Source: Mycobacterium sp.
GTDB lineage: Bacteria > Actinomycetota > Actinomycetes > Mycobacteriales > Mycobacteriaceae
Direction of reading: 5' to 3'
DNA: 64,000 bases
Assembly: GCF_002863225.1 (NCBI RefSeq)
Contig: NZ_PKEK01000041.1
Span: forward strand, 186,001 to 250,000
Positions 18,440 through 26,937 of the stretch are shown one piece after another. The position numbers and the translations under genes are program-made. The notes below the pieces were generated by a model. That model saw only the letters and a list, made by a program, of their open reading frames with translations. It was not told the DNA's origin and did no database searches. Every line of letters begins with the position of its first letter. Positions within the stretch are counted from its first letter, which is position 1.

Positions 18440-19173
18440 GCGCGATCGTGACCGGTGGGGCGTCGGGGATCGGTCAGGCCGCCGCCGATCGGTTGCGCAA
18501 GGCCGGGCATCACGTCGTCACCTGGGATCTGCGCGGCGGCGACATCGACTGCGACATCAGCGATCCCGGCCAGGTGGCGGCGGCGCTGGAGCAGACGTTG
18601 AAGGCCGCCGGAACGCCGGATCGTCTGGTGGCGTGTGCGGGTATGGGTGCATCGGGCTTGCTGCTGGCGCAGGACCCCGCCGAGTGGAAGCGGGTCATCG
18701 ACGTCAACCTCACCGGAACGTGGCTGACGATGCGGGCGGTGGCGCAGTCGATGATCGACGGCGGCGGCGGCGGATCCATCGTCGCTGTGTCGAGCATCAG
18801 CGGCACGGTGGCCGACCGCGACATGGGCGCGTACTGCGTCTCGAAGGCCGGGGTCGACATGTTGGTGCGGGTGGCGGCCAGCGAATGGGGGCCGCACGCG
18901 ATCAGGGTCAACGCGGTGGGGCCGGGGGTTACCCGGACACCGATGCTGGCCGGGGCCGAGCAACTTCCCGGCTGGCTGGATGCGCTGAGCGAACGGACCG
19001 CACTCGGCCGGGTCGGTGCGGCCGACGACGTCGCCGAGGCGGTTGTCGCGGTGCTCGAGATGAGTTGGGTGACAGGACAAACCGTGCTGGCCGACGGTGG
19101 CTTGGCGTTGCAGAGCCCGATCGACACCTATGGGCAGGTGCAGCGGCTGCGCGCCAAGCACAGGAATAGCTGA
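18436..19173 (+). CDS. Short-chain dehydrogenase/reductase
   Basis: Predicted 245-residue classical SDR. It has TGGASGIGQ at residues 6-14, the catalytic Ser in VSSISG, the Y-C-V-S-K motif, and a C-terminal TGQTVLADGG typical of FabG-like enzymes. It probably oxidises or reduces a hydroxyl of the operon's substrate. Its ATG overlaps the VOC stop (ATGA type), so it is co-translated with the monooxygenase and VOC genes. Confidence 0.87.
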   Translation: MSAIVTGGASGIGQAAADRLRKAGHHVVTWDLRGGDIDCDISDPGQVAAALEQTLKAAGTPDRLVACAGMGASGLLLAQDPAEWKRVIDVNLTGTWLTMRAVAQSMIDGGGGGSIVAVSSISGTVADRDMGAYCVSKAGVDMLVRVAASEWGPHAIRVNAVGPGVTRTPMLAGAEQLPGWLDALSERTALGRVGAADDVAEAVVAVLEMSWVTGQTVLADGGLALQSPIDTYGQVQRLRAKHRNS

Positions 19174-19197
19174 CCAGCCGGGCGCGTTGCGGGCAGC

Positions 19198-20115
19198 ATG
19201 CCTGCTGGAGTACTGCTCATTCCGCGTCCCGGTGCCGTCAATCTCGTCGACGATGTCCTCGACCAGGCCAGACGGGCTCACGAGCTCGGGGTCACGAAGG
19301 TGTGGCTGGCGCAGCAGCTGAACTACGACGCGATCTCGTTGGCGGCGGTTGTCGGAGCCGCTGTTCCGGGGTTGGGTGTCGGCACCTCGGTGGTCCCGAT
19401 CAACCCGCGACACCCCTTGATCGTCGCTCAGCTGGCGCAAACGGCACAGGCCGCCACCCACGGCAACTTCAGTCTCGGGCTCGGGCTGGGCGCGCGCCTC
19501 ATCGAACGCCCGGCTTTCGGTACCGACTGGACCAACGTCATCACCCGGCTTCGGGAACATCTGACGATCCTGCGTGCCGTCTTCGACACCGGAAGCGTCG
19601 ACTTCCACGGCAGCGAGATCAGCGCCAGCCCGACCTGGCCGGTGCAGGTCTTCGGCGGCACTCCGGTTCCGGTGTACGTCGCGGCCATGGGCCCCAAGGC
19701 GTTGCGGGTCACCGGCGAACTGGCGGACGGGACCATCCCATATCTGGCGGGTCCGCGGACCATCGGTGAATTCATCGTGCCCACCATCAACAAAGCCGCA
19801 GCGGAAGCCGGCCGCCCGACACCGCGGGTGATCACCGCCGTCCCGGTTCTGGTGTCAGACGATGTCGAGAGTGCCCGCGCCGCGGCCGCCGAACAGCTGG
19901 GTTTCTACGAAGCGATCCCGTCGTACCGCAATGTCATCGCGCGGGAGGGTGTCGAGAGCATCACCGAGCTGGCTGCGATCGGGCCGGAGCAAGCAGTGCT
20001 GCGGAAATTGAATTCGTATCTGGACGCCGGCGCAACCGAGTTGACGCTGAGCCCGCTCGAGCGGACGGACTCGGCGGACCGGGAGGTGCTGTGGAGGCTG
20101 GCTGCGGCGCTGTGA
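19198..20115 (+). CDS. LLM-class, probably F420-dependent, oxidoreductase
   Basis: Predicted 305-residue TIM-barrel protein of the luciferase-like family. Typical segments are VDDVLDQARRAHELGVTKVWLAQQ near the N-terminus, GTSVVPINPRHP, and VYVAAMGPKALRVTGELADG. Mycobacterial members of this branch mostly use coenzyme F420, though FMN use cannot be excluded. It starts 24 bases after the SDR stop and is likely the last gene of the same operon. It also ends only 10 bases from the convergent tiny secreted-peptide gene. Substrate unknown. Confidence 0.85.
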   Translation: MPAGVLLIPRPGAVNLVDDVLDQARRAHELGVTKVWLAQQLNYDAISLAAVVGAAVPGLGVGTSVVPINPRHPLIVAQLAQTAQAATHGNFSLGLGLGARLIERPAFGTDWTNVITRLREHLTILRAVFDTGSVDFHGSEISASPTWPVQVFGGTPVPVYVAAMGPKALRVTGELADGTIPYLAGPRTIGEFIVPTINKAAAEAGRPTPRVITAVPVLVSDDVESARAAAAEQLGFYEAIPSYRNVIAREGVESITELAAIGPEQAVLRKLNSYLDAGATELTLSPLERTDSADREVLWRLAAAL

Positions 20116-20124
20116 GCGACCGAA

Positions 20125-20310
20125 TTACTTGACGTGGAACGCGAGCAACGCGTCACCGGGAACCATGCTGGACGGCGAGGCCATCGCCGCGCCCGCTCCG
20201 AAGAGCGCCGCGCCGGCGGCCAGTACCGAAAAGGCGAGCGACACAACTGACCGCTTCGTCTCGATGCGGCCGCTAGCCGCCGACGAACTGCTGTCAACCT
20301 GTGTTTTCAT
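20125..20310 (-). CDS. Tiny predicted secreted peptide (61 aa), unknown
   Basis: The 61-residue ORF has a charged N-terminus (about 20 residues), a hydrophobic core VVSLAFSVLAAGAALFGAGAAM and a plausible signal-peptidase site after A-M-A, leaving a mature part of under 20 residues. It lies 66 bases downstream of mbtA on the same strand and may be co-transcribed with it, hence possibly iron-regulated. I recognise no family. The composition and placement argue for a real gene, but a small anchored peptide cannot be distinguished from a secreted one. Confidence 0.5.
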   Translation of the reverse strand: MKTQVDSSSSAASGRIETKRSVVSLAFSVLAAGAALFGAGAAMASPSSMVPGDALLAFHVK

Positions 20311-20376
20311 GTCCTTGACGGTAATGCTGAAAGATAAAGGATCTCTGTCCGAACTCGGTGAATTCGGCAGCGAATT

Positions 20377-21996
20377 CTAAGACTGTAATTGCCGCACAAT
20401 GGCCTTCTTGTCGACCTTGCCGATCGGCGTGGTCGGCAGTGTGGGCAACGCATTGAGCACGTCCGGCCGGGCATGTCGCGCCACGCCACGCTGGTCGAGG
20501 TAGGCGTTCAACTCGGCCAGTGTTACCGGTTTTCCGGAGAAAACCACTGCCGCGCAGATCTTTTCACCCAGGTACGAGTCAGGCACCGGAACCGCCGCGG
20601 CCGCCGAGATCGACGGATGACTACGCAGATGCTCTTCCAGATCTGCTGCCGGAACGGTCTCGCCGCCGCGATGGATGACGTCCTTCACCCGGCCGGTGAC
20701 CTCTAAGTTTCCATTGGTGTGCAGACGGACCAGGTCGCCGCTGCGATAGAAGCCCTCGGGGTCGAACGAGTTCGCATTGGCCTCCTCGGCGCGGAAATAC
20801 CCGTTGAAGGTGTACGGACCCCGGACCAGCAGTTCGCCTTCGGTACCGGCGGTCACGGGTAGGCCGGCGTCGTCGACGACGCGGAGTTCATCGGCAGCGC
20901 ACAGCGGCCGTCCCTGGGTGTTGTCGACGACCTCGGGCGGGTCGCCGGGGCGCGTGTAGTTCAGCAGTCCCTCGGCCATGCCGAACACCTGCTGCAATCC
21001 CGGCGTCAGGGTCTCGCGGACTCGTTGTGCGTCAACGGCTTCCAGCTTGGCGCCGCCAACCTGCAACAGCCGCAACGAGGTTGGCGCCTCCGGCTCCCAT
21101 TCGGTGGCCTGTGCCCACAGGTTGGCCAGTGCCGGCACCAGCGCGGTGACCGTGACGCCGTGGCGGGCGATCGCGCCGAACGCAGACTCCGGGCTGGGGT
21201 TGGTGAGGAACACCGTGGTCGCACCGGCCGTGATGGCGCCGAGCAGGCCGGGGCAGGCCAGCGGAAAGTTGTGTGCGGCAGGCAAAGCCGCCAGGTAGAC
21301 GTCGTCGGCGGTCAGTTTGCAGAGTTCGGCGCTGGCGGTGGCGTTGTAGACATAGTCGTTGTGGGTGCGGGGGATCAGCTTGGGGGTGCCGGTGGTGCCG
21401 CCCGACACCAGCAGCAGTGCGGGGGTTTCCGGATCTGGTTGATGTGCCGGCCTTTCGGCGTTACCGGTATCGATCTGCGTCCACGCGGTGAATGGCCCCG
21501 GGTCGCCGTCGACGATGACGTGACGCAGCCCGGGATGGTCGCGCACCAGTTGCTGCGCCATCGGGCGGTAGTCGAAACCGCTTGCGGTGTCCGGGATCAA
21601 CAGCGCTGTTGCTTCACTGACCGCGGCGAAATGTCCCAGCTCGGCCGCACGGTGTCCGGTCAGGCACATCACCGGGACCGCCCCCGCGCGTAGCAGGGCG
21701 AACAACGCCACCGCGAACTCGCACCCGTTGGGGAATTGCAGCAGCACCCGATCGCCGACGGCGATGCCCAACCCGGCCAGCCCCGCGGCGGCACGACTGG
21801 CGCGCTGGTCGAGCTCGGCGAATGTCAGCCGGTGCGCTCCGTCGGCGTCGACCACCGCGGCGCGGGTCGGCCACCGATGCGCCGCGTCGGACAGCAACGA
21901 GTCGACGGGCCTGCCACTCCAGTACCCCTCGGCGCGGTACCGGGCCGCTCGGTCGGGCGGAAACGGCACGAAACCGTCGAGATGGGACGAAGCCAT
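20377..21996 (-). CDS. mbtA: MbtA, salicyl-AMP ligase
   Basis: Predicted 539-residue stand-alone adenylation enzyme that activates salicylate and loads it on the aryl carrier domain of MbtB. It has the P-loop LLVSGGTTGTPK, the aryl-acid-type A4 motif HNFPLACPG (in place of the amino acid FDxS), FGMAEGLLNYTR, YRSGDLV, and the C-terminal catalytic Lys in TTPIGKVDKK. The start is ATG 21996, with GGAGG 7 bases upstream; M. tuberculosis MbtA is slightly longer (about 565). It follows the exported-protein gene on the minus strand and is divergent from mbtB. A strong hairpin (22031-22063) lies in the 88-base gap before it. Confidence 0.96.
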   Translation of the reverse strand: MASSHLDGFVPFPPDRAARYRAEGYWSGRPVDSLLSDAAHRWPTRAAVVDADGAHRLTFAELDQRASRAAAGLAGLGIAVGDRVLLQFPNGCEFAVALFALLRAGAVPVMCLTGHRAAELGHFAAVSEATALLIPDTASGFDYRPMAQQLVRDHPGLRHVIVDGDPGPFTAWTQIDTGNAERPAHQPDPETPALLLVSGGTTGTPKLIPRTHNDYVYNATASAELCKLTADDVYLAALPAAHNFPLACPGLLGAITAGATTVFLTNPSPESAFGAIARHGVTVTALVPALANLWAQATEWEPEAPTSLRLLQVGGAKLEAVDAQRVRETLTPGLQQVFGMAEGLLNYTRPGDPPEVVDNTQGRPLCAADELRVVDDAGLPVTAGTEGELLVRGPYTFNGYFRAEEANANSFDPEGFYRSGDLVRLHTNGNLEVTGRVKDVIHRGGETVPAADLEEHLRSHPSISAAAAVPVPDSYLGEKICAAVVFSGKPVTLAELNAYLDQRGVARHARPDVLNALPTLPTTPIGKVDKKAIVRQLQS

Positions 21997-22030
21997 CGCT
22001 TGCCTCCGATTCGGTGGTCCGAAACGCAAA

Positions 22031-22063
22031 GGGCGGGATGGGCGACGCACGCCCGTCCCGCCC
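22031..22063. terminator. Strong stem-loop between the exported-protein gene and mbtA
   Basis: GGGCGGGATGGGCG and CGCCCGTCCCGCCC pair over 14 positions (one G-U type mismatch) around a 5-base loop. It lies after the stop of the exported protein and 35 bases before the mbtA start. There is no T-tract, so it may be a partial terminator, an attenuator or an mRNA-processing element that sets the ratio of the two products. Confidence 0.55.
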
Positions 22064-22084
22064 CGGCGCATTCTCGCCTAGAGG

Positions 22085-23113
22085 CTAGAACAACCCCCCG
22101 AACAGGTCGGGCAGTGTCGCGGTCACGGCCTCGGCGGTCCCGGTCGTCACCGATTCCGTTGCCAGCGTGCCGAACGCGTCGATGAACTGTGTGGTCCAGG
22201 TCGTGTACAGCTCGTCGAGGAAGCTGCCCGCGTTGAGCAGACCCGGGAACAGCTCGGCCGCTCCGTTGAACGGGTTCGTGCCGGCGTCATAGCCGTTGAC
22301 GATGGCGTTGAGCACGTCGGAGCCGAGGTTGTTCAGGTCGGACAGCCCCAGGGTGGCGGTGTCGGGATTGGCGAGTTCGGTGCCGATGTTCTGCAAGTCG
22401 CCGCTGAGCGCGAAGAAGCCACTGATCTCCGGGGACAGCACGGTCTCGGCAAACCCCTTGAGCTCGATGTAGCTGCCGAAGGATTCGAGCAGATTCGTCT
22501 GAATCTGCGACAGTTCGACCGGTATCGAGAACGTTGTGACGCCCTTGGTGGTCTCGTCGAGCAGCGGCGCCAGCAGCGGCTTCAGCGTGTGGTCCAGCAA
22601 TTCCAATGAGTAGGCGTTGAAGTCGCTGTACAGCAGCTGCAGTTTGCCGTCCTGCAGATCGCCGGCGAGCGTCGCAAGCAGGCTGCCGGTGGGGGCGACG
22701 GCATCGGGGCCGCCGAGGACGGGCTCTCCGCCGAACAGCCCGAAGACGTAACCGTCGTCGCCGCCGTACCAGCCTCCGAACAGGGCGTTGTTGATGCCCG
22801 TCTCGAAGCCCGTCAGTGCCGTGCCGATCTGGGTGCCGAAGTGGTCTGACACGTTGCCGAGCGCTTCGGAGAGCGCCGCGCTCGAGGCGGCGCCTTCGGT
22901 GTTCAGCGTCCCGAGGTTGTCGCTCACGTTGGCCAGAAATGTCGTCCAGTCCACCTCACCGGAGACCAGCTTCACGTCCCGGTGCGCGGGCAGCGGCCCC
23001 GTGACGGGAGTCGCGTTCATTGCGAACACTCCCGCGCCGGCCACTGCCAGGCCGGCGATCACGAGCCGGCTCCGCCGAGCCGTGGTGGAGGGGGACGAGA
23101 CAGCTGGACGCAC
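22085..23113 (-). CDS. Exported protein of unknown function in the iron-regulated region
   Basis: Predicted 342-residue exported protein. The start is GTG 23113, preceded by AAGGAG. A twin-basic-flanked hydrophobic segment (ARRSRLVIAGLAVAGAGVFA, residues about 12-31) forms a signal peptide or anchor. The mature part is acidic, rich in Leu, Gly, Thr and Asn, with a Gly/Trp/Tyr patch near residues 110-130 (GGWYGGDDGY) and little charge otherwise. That is the style of PE/PPE-like or outer-membrane-associated mycobacterial proteins, but no PE or PPE signature is present. It is the first gene downstream of the IdeR-type box at 23197-23215 and precedes mbtA, so a role in siderophore export, import or surface storage is plausible inference. 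Confidence 0.75.
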   Translation of the reverse strand: MRPAVSSPSTTARRSRLVIAGLAVAGAGVFAMNATPVTGPLPAHRDVKLVSGEVDWTTFLANVSDNLGTLNTEGAASSAALSEALGNVSDHFGTQIGTALTGFETGINNALFGGWYGGDDGYVFGLFGGEPVLGGPDAVAPTGSLLATLAGDLQDGKLQLLYSDFNAYSLELLDHTLKPLLAPLLDETTKGVTTFSIPVELSQIQTNLLESFGSYIELKGFAETVLSPEISGFFALSGDLQNIGTELANPDTATLGLSDLNNLGSDVLNAIVNGYDAGTNPFNGAAELFPGLLNAGSFLDELYTTWTTQFIDAFGTLATESVTTGTAEAVTATLPDLFGGLF

Positions 23114-23196
23114 GGCATCTCCTTAGATCGACATAAGTGAATTTTTCGCCCTGAGCAGGCGGAACGGGACGCTACCTAGGATTTAGCTGAGACACA

Positions 23197-23215
23197 ATAG
23201 GTAAACCTAACCTAA
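23197..23215 (-). promoter_or_regulatory. IdeR-type iron box for the exported protein/mbtA transcript
   Basis: The minus strand reads TTAGGTTAGGTTTACCTAT, matching 16 of 19 consensus positions. It lies 84 bases upstream of the GTG at 23113 and about 190 bases from the second box near mbtB. Confidence 0.8.
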
Positions 23216-23387
23216 TTGTTAAACGCCTAATCAACTCACATTTTTGTCACATAGACGCTGCTCTGGAGTAGGGCACTGGGTACGAAGACGCACCGCGTCG
23301 CGGTGCCGGCAGTCCATGGGACGGCGGGATCCTTGGTGCAACCTGAGGGCGGTAGCGTCCTAGGTACCCCGACTACTAAAGTTTTTA

Positions 23388-23406
23388 GCAATTTAGGCTA
23401 GCCTCA
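23388..23406 (+). promoter_or_regulatory. Weaker IdeR-type iron box for the mbtB operon
   Basis: GCAATTTAGGCTAGCCTCA matches about 13 of 19 consensus positions, with a well-conserved core TTAGGCTAGCCT. It lies 24 bases upstream of the mbtB ATG and would place the long siderophore operon under IdeR repression. Confidence 0.6.
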
Positions 23407-23430
23407 ACTAACCAGTAGGAGGGTTGAGTA

Positions 23431-26400
23431 ATGACTGGCGGGGTCGAGGCTTCCGTTGCAGGTCGCCCAGGTGACGTGCGCGCTGAAGTAGCCGAATTGC
23501 TCGGCGTCAGCGCCGATTCCGTTGACCCCGGTGGCAACCTGATCAGCCAGGGGCTGGATTCCATCCGGATGATGTCGCTGGCGGGTAAATGGCGCCGTCG
23601 CGGTATCGATGTGGATTTCGCCGCGCTGTCCGCCGACCCGACCATCGAGGCGTGGTCTCTGCTCGTCGGTGACGGCGCGGACGCAATTGACTCGAAGGCG
23701 CCGCCGACGCCGCCGGCGGTCACGTCCGACGGCGCATTTCCGCTGGCGCCCATGCAGCACGCCATGTGGGTGGGACGCCACGACAGTCAGCCGCTCGGCG
23801 GGGTGGCCGGCCACCTCTACGTCGAATTCGACGGTGGGGCCGTCGATCCCGAGCGGTTGCGTCGGGCTGCGACCGCGTTGGCGGCGCGGCATCCGATGCT
23901 GCGGGTTCGGTTCCTGTCCGATGGAACGCAACGAATCGAGCCGCCCGTCGCGTTTCCGGTCACCGTTCACGATTTCGGTGGCCTCAGCGACGACGACGCC
24001 GCCGAGCGGCTGCGTGGCATCCGGGAGGCCAAATCGCACCAGCAGCTCGACGGACAGGTGTTCGAGCTGACGCTGTCGTTGCTGCCGGGCGAGCGCTCTC
24101 GGCTGCATGTCGACTTGGACATGCAGGCTGCCGACGCGATGAGTTACCGCACCCTGATGACCGACCTGGCCACGCTGTACCAGGGTCGCCGGCTTCCGGA
24201 GTTGGGCTTCAGCTACCAGGAGTACCGCCACGAGATCGTGCGGCGCGAAGCGCAGCCACGGCCGGCCCACGACGCCGATCGGGACTGGTGGTCGCAACGA
24301 GTCCCGGAGTTCCCGGACCCGCCCGCACTGCCGTCCACGAACCGAAAACTGTTGTCGCGAAACAGTACCCGGCGCTGGCAGTGGCTCGACCCGGAGACGC
24401 GCGACCAACTTTTCGAACACGCCCGCTCGCGCGGGGTGACTCCCGCGATGATGTTCGCCGCGGCCTTCTCGCACACCCTGGCGTGCTGGTCGACCACGTC
24501 GCGATTCTTGTTGAATGTCCCGCTGTTCGGGCGTGAGGCGCTGCACCCCGACGTCGACCTGCTGGTCGGAGATTTCACGTCGTCGCTACTGCTCGATGTC
24601 GACCTGACCGGCACCACCGACGCGGCGTCGCGGGCCCATGCTGTGCAGGACGCCATGCGGACGGCCGCCGCGCACGCCAATTACCCGGGCCTGTCGGTGC
24701 TTCGGGACCTGGCCCGCCACCGCGGGACCCCGGTGCTCGCCCCGGTCGTGTTCACCAGTGCGCTGGGACTCGGCGAGTTGTTCGCCGGCGACGTCACCGA
24801 CGCATTCGGTACGCCCAGTTGGATCATCTCGCAGGGGCCGCAGGTGTCGCTGGACGCTCAGGTCACCGAGTTCGACGGCGGTGTCATGGTGAATTGGGAT
24901 GTGCGCGAAGACGTCTTCCCGGCGGGCGTGATCGACGCGATGTTCGCTCATCACATCGACGAGCTGCGGCGGATGGCCGGTTCCAGCGACGCGTGGACGC
25001 AGCAGGACCCGCCGGCACTGTCCGCGGACCAGCGCGCGGTGCGTGACGTGGTCAACGGCCGCGTCGCCACCCCCAGCGGAGAGGCGTTGCACGACGGCTT
25101 CTTTCGACGCGCCGAAAGCCAGCCGGACGCACCCGCCGTCCTCTCCGGCTCCGGCGACCTGACCTACAGCCAGCTGCGGCGTCAAGCACTGGTGTTGGCT
25201 ACGGCGTTGCGCGACAACGGAATCGGCACCGGTGACACGGTAGCCGTCGTCGGCCCCAAGACCGCCGAACAAGTCCCCGCCCTGTTGGCAATCCTCGCCG
25301 CTGGTGGCGTCTACCTGCCGATCAGTGTCGACCAGCCCCGTGACCGTGCGGAACGCATTCTGGCGGCGGGTGAGGTCAAGCTGGCCCTGGTGTGCGGTGG
25401 CCGCCCACTCTCGCTGCCGGTTCCGGAGCTGACCATCGCCGACATCCTGGGCGGGGCGACAGCCGACCCGGAATTCACGCTCGCGCCGGTCGATCCCGCC
25501 GCGCTTGCCTACGTGCTGTTCACGTCGGGTTCGACCGGCGAGCCCAAAGGCGTCGAGGTCACCCACGACGCCTCGATGAACACCGTCGAATTCATCGGGC
25601 AGCATTTCGAGATCGGGCCCGCGGATCGCTGCCTGGCGCTGTCGACGCTCGAAGGCGACATCTCGGTGATGGACATCTTCGTCACGTTGCGGACCGGTGG
25701 CTCGATCGTCGTGGTGGACGAAGCGCAGCGACGCGATCCCGACGCGTGGGCCGACCTCATCGAGGCCCACCAGGTGAGCGTGCTGCACTTCATGCCCGGC
25801 TGGCTGGAGATGCTGACCGAGGTCGGTGCGGGACGTCTGTCGTCGGTGCGGGTGGTGCCGACCGGCGGCGATTGGGTTCGACCCGAGGTCGTCCGTCGGC
25901 TGCGCGCGGATGCGCCCGGGCTTCGGTTCGCCGGCCTGGGCGGTGCGACTGAAACCGCCACGCACAACACCATTTTCGAGGTCGGTGAGCTTGATCAACT
26001 GTCGCCGGAGCTGACGGCGCTGCCGTTCGGTACACCGCTGGCCAACAACGTCTGCCGGGTGGTGAACGAACGAGGTGGCGACTGCCCCGACTGGGTGGCC
26101 GGCGAGCTGTGGATTTCGGGCCGCGGCATCGCGCAGGGATACCGGGGGCGCCCGGATCTCACCGCCGAGCGTTTCGTCGAGCACGACGGCCGGACCTGGT
26201 ACCGCACCGGCGATCTGGCTCGATACTGGCCGGACGGCGTCTTGGAGTTCGTCGGGCGGACCGACCACCGCATCAAGATCAGCGGCTATCGTGTCGAGAT
26301 CGGTGAAGTGGAAGCGGCCCTGCGCCAGATTCCGGGCGTCGCGACAGCGGTGGCCGCACTGCTGACCAGCGCGGGCGGCGCCGAGGTGCTGACCGCCGCA

Positions 26401-26937
26401 ATCCATGCCGACGATGCGGCGCTCACGCCGGACACGATTCGCGCGGCGGTGGCCGACCTCGTTCCCGCACACATGATTCCGCAGCATCTGACGTTCGTCG
26501 AGCGCATTCCCTACACCCTCGGCGGGAAGATCGACCGTCGCGTCGTCGCCGCTCAGCTGGCGGCAGCCGTGGCAGACTCCGCGGCGCCCGACCGCCGAGC
26601 GCCCTCGACGCCGGTGGAATCCGCGGTTGCGGCGATATTCGGCGATGTGCTCAGCACCGACGCGGTGGCTGTGGACGACGACTTCTTCGCCCTCGGCGGT
26701 GACTCGGTACTGGCCACCCAGAGCGTCGCGCGGATCCGGGCGTGGCTGGACACCCCGGACATCATCGTCGCCGACATCTTCGCCACCCGAACCGTTTCCG
26801 CGCTGGCCGCTCTGCTGGTCCGACGCGAATCCGACCCGGGGCGGCTCGAGCAGGTCGCCGAACTCTACCTGGAAGTCGTCGGCATGGACGCCGGCCACGT
26901 GGTGGCGGCCATCGCCGGAAGCGAAGCAGCGCAATGA
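23431..26937 (+). CDS. mbtB: MbtB, phenyloxazoline synthase (NRPS: ArCP-Cy-A-PCP)
   Basis: Predicted 1168-residue NRPS that joins salicylate to serine or threonine and cyclises it to the oxazoline. Domains: aryl carrier domain (residues about 15-80, phosphopantetheine Ser44 in GLDSIRM); heterocyclisation domain (about 100-520) with the diagnostic D-x4-D-x2-S at 230/235/238 in DMQAADAMS; adenylation domain (about 550-1040) with FTSGSTGEPKG, the conserved Asp in GDISVMDIF and GLGGATET; carrier domain with Ser1092 in LGGDSVLA. The start is ATG 23431, with AGGAGGG upstream. M. tuberculosis MbtB, about 1414 residues as I recall, ends in a thioesterase; here that domain is a separate overlapping gene. 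It opens the operon. Confidence 0.96.
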   Translation: MTGGVEASVAGRPGDVRAEVAELLGVSADSVDPGGNLISQGLDSIRMMSLAGKWRRRGIDVDFAALSADPTIEAWSLLVGDGADAIDSKAPPTPPAVTSDGAFPLAPMQHAMWVGRHDSQPLGGVAGHLYVEFDGGAVDPERLRRAATALAARHPMLRVRFLSDGTQRIEPPVAFPVTVHDFGGLSDDDAAERLRGIREAKSHQQLDGQVFELTLSLLPGERSRLHVDLDMQAADAMSYRTLMTDLATLYQGRRLPELGFSYQEYRHEIVRREAQPRPAHDADRDWWSQRVPEFPDPPALPSTNRKLLSRNSTRRWQWLDPETRDQLFEHARSRGVTPAMMFAAAFSHTLACWSTTSRFLLNVPLFGREALHPDVDLLVGDFTSSLLLDVDLTGTTDAASRAHAVQDAMRTAAAHANYPGLSVLRDLARHRGTPVLAPVVFTSALGLGELFAGDVTDAFGTPSWIISQGPQVSLDAQVTEFDGGVMVNWDVREDVFPAGVIDAMFAHHIDELRRMAGSSDAWTQQDPPALSADQRAVRDVVNGRVATPSGEALHDGFFRRAESQPDAPAVLSGSGDLTYSQLRRQALVLATALRDNGIGTGDTVAVVGPKTAEQVPALLAILAAGGVYLPISVDQPRDRAERILAAGEVKLALVCGGRPLSLPVPELTIADILGGATADPEFTLAPVDPAALAYVLFTSGSTGEPKGVEVTHDASMNTVEFIGQHFEIGPADRCLALSTLEGDISVMDIFVTLRTGGSIVVVDEAQRRDPDAWADLIEAHQVSVLHFMPGWLEMLTEVGAGRLSSVRVVPTGGDWVRPEVVRRLRADAPGLRFAGLGGATETATHNTIFEVGELDQLSPELTALPFGTPLANNVCRVVNERGGDCPDWVAGELWISGRGIAQGYRGRPDLTAERFVEHDGRTWYRTGDLARYWPDGVLEFVGRTDHRIKISGYRVEIGEVEAALRQIPGVATAVAALLTSAGGAEVLTAAIHADDAALTPDTIRAAVADLVPAHMIPQHLTFVERIPYTLGGKIDRRVVAAQLAAAVADSAAPDRRAPSTPVESAVAAIFGDVLSTDAVAVDDDFFALGGDSVLATQSVARIRAWLDTPDIIVADIFATRTVSALAALLVRRESDPGRLEQVAELYLEVVGMDAGHVVAAIAGSEAAQ

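Larger units (their letters stand above)
23114..23430. other. Divergent intergenic control region, exported protein/mbtA versus mbtB
   Basis: This 317-base gap without genes holds both iron boxes, 23197-23215 for the leftward transcript and 23388-23406 for mbtB. Between them the DNA is AT-richer near the left box (TAATTGTTAAACG, CACATTTTTGTCAC) and GC-rich in the middle. I see no third box and no small ORF with a convincing ribosome site. Confidence 0.7.

Noticed and set aside
24586..26934. A 782-codon open frame on the minus strand inside mbtB
   Set aside because: It is antisense to well-conserved Cy and A domains of MbtB and has no recognisable protein character. Long antisense frames are common in high-GC DNA.
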